In this document: positions 62,888 through 64,000 of the stretch, piece after piece
Layout of the letters: each line of letters begins with the position of its first letter
Position numbering within the stretch: the first letter of the stretch is position 1
Program-made: the position numbers and the translations under genes
The notes under the pieces: generated by a model
Database searches by the model: none
Told to the model about the DNA's origin: nothing
Seen by the model: only the letters and a program-made list of their open reading frames with translations
NCBI RefSeq assembly: GCF_025506275.1
Contig: NZ_QYCP01000079.1
Location: forward strand, 38,074-102,073
DNA length: 64,000 bases
Direction of reading: 5' to 3'
DNA from: Brevibacterium permense
Lineage (GTDB): Bacteria > Actinomycetota > Actinomycetes > Actinomycetales > Brevibacteriaceae

Positions 62888-63925
62888 ATGAAGTTCTCAA
62901 TCGCAGTCATGCCTGGAGATGGAATCGGCAACGAGGTCGTCCCCGAAGGCCTCAAAGTCCTCAAGCGCGCCATCGAGGTGTCCGGCGAGCCCGTCGAGCT
63001 GGAGCTCACCGATTACAAGGTCGGTGCTCAGCGCTATCACGATACCGGTGAGACACTCACCGACGAAGAGCTCGAATCGCTGCGCGAACATGATGCCATC
63101 TTCTTCGGCGCCTGCGGAGATCCGTCCGTGCCCTCCGGCGTGCTCGAGCGCGGGGTCATCCTCAAGATGCGCTTCGGGCTGGGGCATGCCGTGAATCTGC
63201 GTCCCTCGAAACTGTTCGCCGGAGTCACCAGCCCGCTGGCCGAGCCCGGGAAGATCGACTTCGTCGTCGTCCGCGAGGGCACCGAGGGCTCGTACACCGG
63301 ATCCGGCGGTTCCGTGCGTACGGACACGCCGCAGGAAGTTGCGACCGAGGTCTCGGTCAACACCTGGTACGGCGTCGAGCGCGCCGTCCGCGATGCCTTC
63401 GCCCGCGCTCAGGCGCGGAACAAGAAGCTCACCTACGTGCACAAGCACAACGTCATGGTCCACGCCGGTCACCTGTGGCGTCGCGTGGTCGAGAAAGTCG
63501 GGCAGGAATTCCCCGAGGTGGCCGTCAACTACGAGCACACCGATGCGTGCACGATCTACATGGTCACGAATCCCGAGCGCTACGACGTCATCGTCACCGA
63601 CAACCTCTTCGGTGACATCCTCACCGACCTCGCAGCCGCGGTCACCGGCGGAATCGGTCTGGCAGCCTCGGGCAACCTCAACGTCGAAGGCACGGCGCCG
63701 AGCCTGTTCGAACCGATCCACGGATCCGCTCCGGACATCGCCGGGCAGCAGATCGCCGACCCGACCGCTTCAATCCTTTCGGGGGCGCTCATGGCCTCCC
63801 ACCTGGGGCTCGAGACCGTGGCCAAGGCGATCGAGACGGCCGTGGAGGCCGACCTCGCCGAGCGCGACGGGACGAAGCGGTCCACCGCCGAGGTGGGCGA
63901 CGCGATCGCGGCACGCCTCGGCTGA
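62888..63925 (+). CDS. leuB: 3-isopropylmalate dehydrogenase
   Basis: A 345-residue NAD-dependent enzyme of leucine synthesis. The N-terminal [18 protein letters not shown], the substrate loop [14 protein letters not shown], the [16 protein letters not shown] block and [19 protein letters not shown] with the metal-binding aspartates fit the actinobacterial LeuB group. ATG at 62888 was chosen; TATTCT six bases upstream implies a leaderless message. It continues the ilv/serA/leuB order shared with M. tuberculosis. Confidence 0.94.
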   Translation: MKFSIAVMPGDGIGNEVVPEGLKVLKRAIEVSGEPVELELTDYKVGAQRYHDTGETLTDEELESLREHDAIFFGACGDPSVPSGVLERGVILKMRFGLGHAVNLRPSKLFAGVTSPLAEPGKIDFVVVREGTEGSYTGSGGSVRTDTPQEVATEVSVNTWYGVERAVRDAFARAQARNKKLTYVHKHNVMVHAGHLWRRVVEKVGQEFPEVAVNYEHTDACTIYMVTNPERYDVIVTDNLFGDILTDLAAAVTGGIGLAASGNLNVEGTAPSLFEPIHGSAPDIAGQQIADPTASILSGALMASHLGLETVAKAIETAVEADLAERDGTKRSTAEVGDAIAARLG

Positions 63926-64000
63926 CCGGTTCGACCGCCTTGGCGAAGGGGTGAGTGGGTGACCACGGGTCACCGCTGCGATGGGGCGGGTGGGTAACCG

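Overview
The window is a stretch of GC-rich chromosome from a high-GC Gram-positive bacterium (Actinobacteria). Three things point there: the 24.7–64 kb backbone has the same order as the Mycobacterium tuberculosis block iscS–mnmA–(metE-like)–ligA–gatCAB–ilvBNC–serA–leuB; GTG and TTG starts are common; and many genes look leaderless, with a -10 box 6–7 nt before the start codon. Gene content and protein style suggest a Micrococcales member close to Brevibacterium. That placement is an inference; no rRNA or marker-tree evidence lies in the window. I see no tRNA, rRNA, CRISPR, insertion sequence or prophage.

Region by region. 0.1–14.3 kb is mostly on the minus strand: glutaminase–STAS fusion, a frameshifted small membrane protein (plus strand), a putative antitoxin, NhaA, a possible 50-residue protein, a SulP anion transporter, an M20-type carbamoylase, a DUF2993 protein, the lactate-oxidation operon lutABC, a SCO6745-like protein (plus strand), a wrecked ArsR/SulP pseudogene and oligoribonuclease. 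14.5–19.1 kb holds a tight plus-strand group in which a thioredoxin–TPR protein sits between two similarly built membrane proteins, each carrying an internal lipobox. 19.1–20.0 kb has two overlapping small membrane proteins. 20.1–32.2 kb is the sulfur/tRNA/DNA-repair/translation backbone (cysteine desulfurase, mnmA, S9 peptidase, MetE-C-like protein, ligA, gatCAB). 32.2–36.3 kb has a structured intergenic region, an unknown protein, def, cysK and cysE. 36.4–53.8 kb is an accessory-rich stretch lying between gatB and ilvB: a MarR-controlled flavin monooxygenase/reductase operon, two 2-hydroxyacid dehydrogenases around ilvD, benzoylformate decarboxylase, an aldo/keto reductase, a split GlcNAc/glucose-type PTS, a lipoprotein, apt, an isoaspartyl methyltransferase and a heterodimeric ABC exporter. 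54–64 kb is the branched-chain amino-acid and serine block: ilv leader peptide with attenuator, ilvB, ilvN, ilvC, an Eis-like acetyltransferase, serA, PAP2 phosphatase, a CitE-like lyase and leuB.

How they work together. ilvB, ilvN, ilvC, ilvD and leuB cover the core of valine/isoleucine/leucine synthesis, and ilvBN at least appears controlled by ribosome-mediated attenuation. serA, cysE and cysK lead from 3-phosphoglycerate to cysteine, which feeds the desulfurase and MnmA for tRNA thiolation. gatCAB and def serve translation.

The main items worth a second look are the thioredoxin-centred cluster with two possible polyprotein-like membrane proteins, the ilv attenuator with an apparently leaderless leader peptide, the ArsR/SulP wreck, a small ORF and a frameshifted gene, a nested hairpin region after gatB, and an over-represented GCCGAGGCGG-type oligomer seen in genes and intergenic gaps alike.
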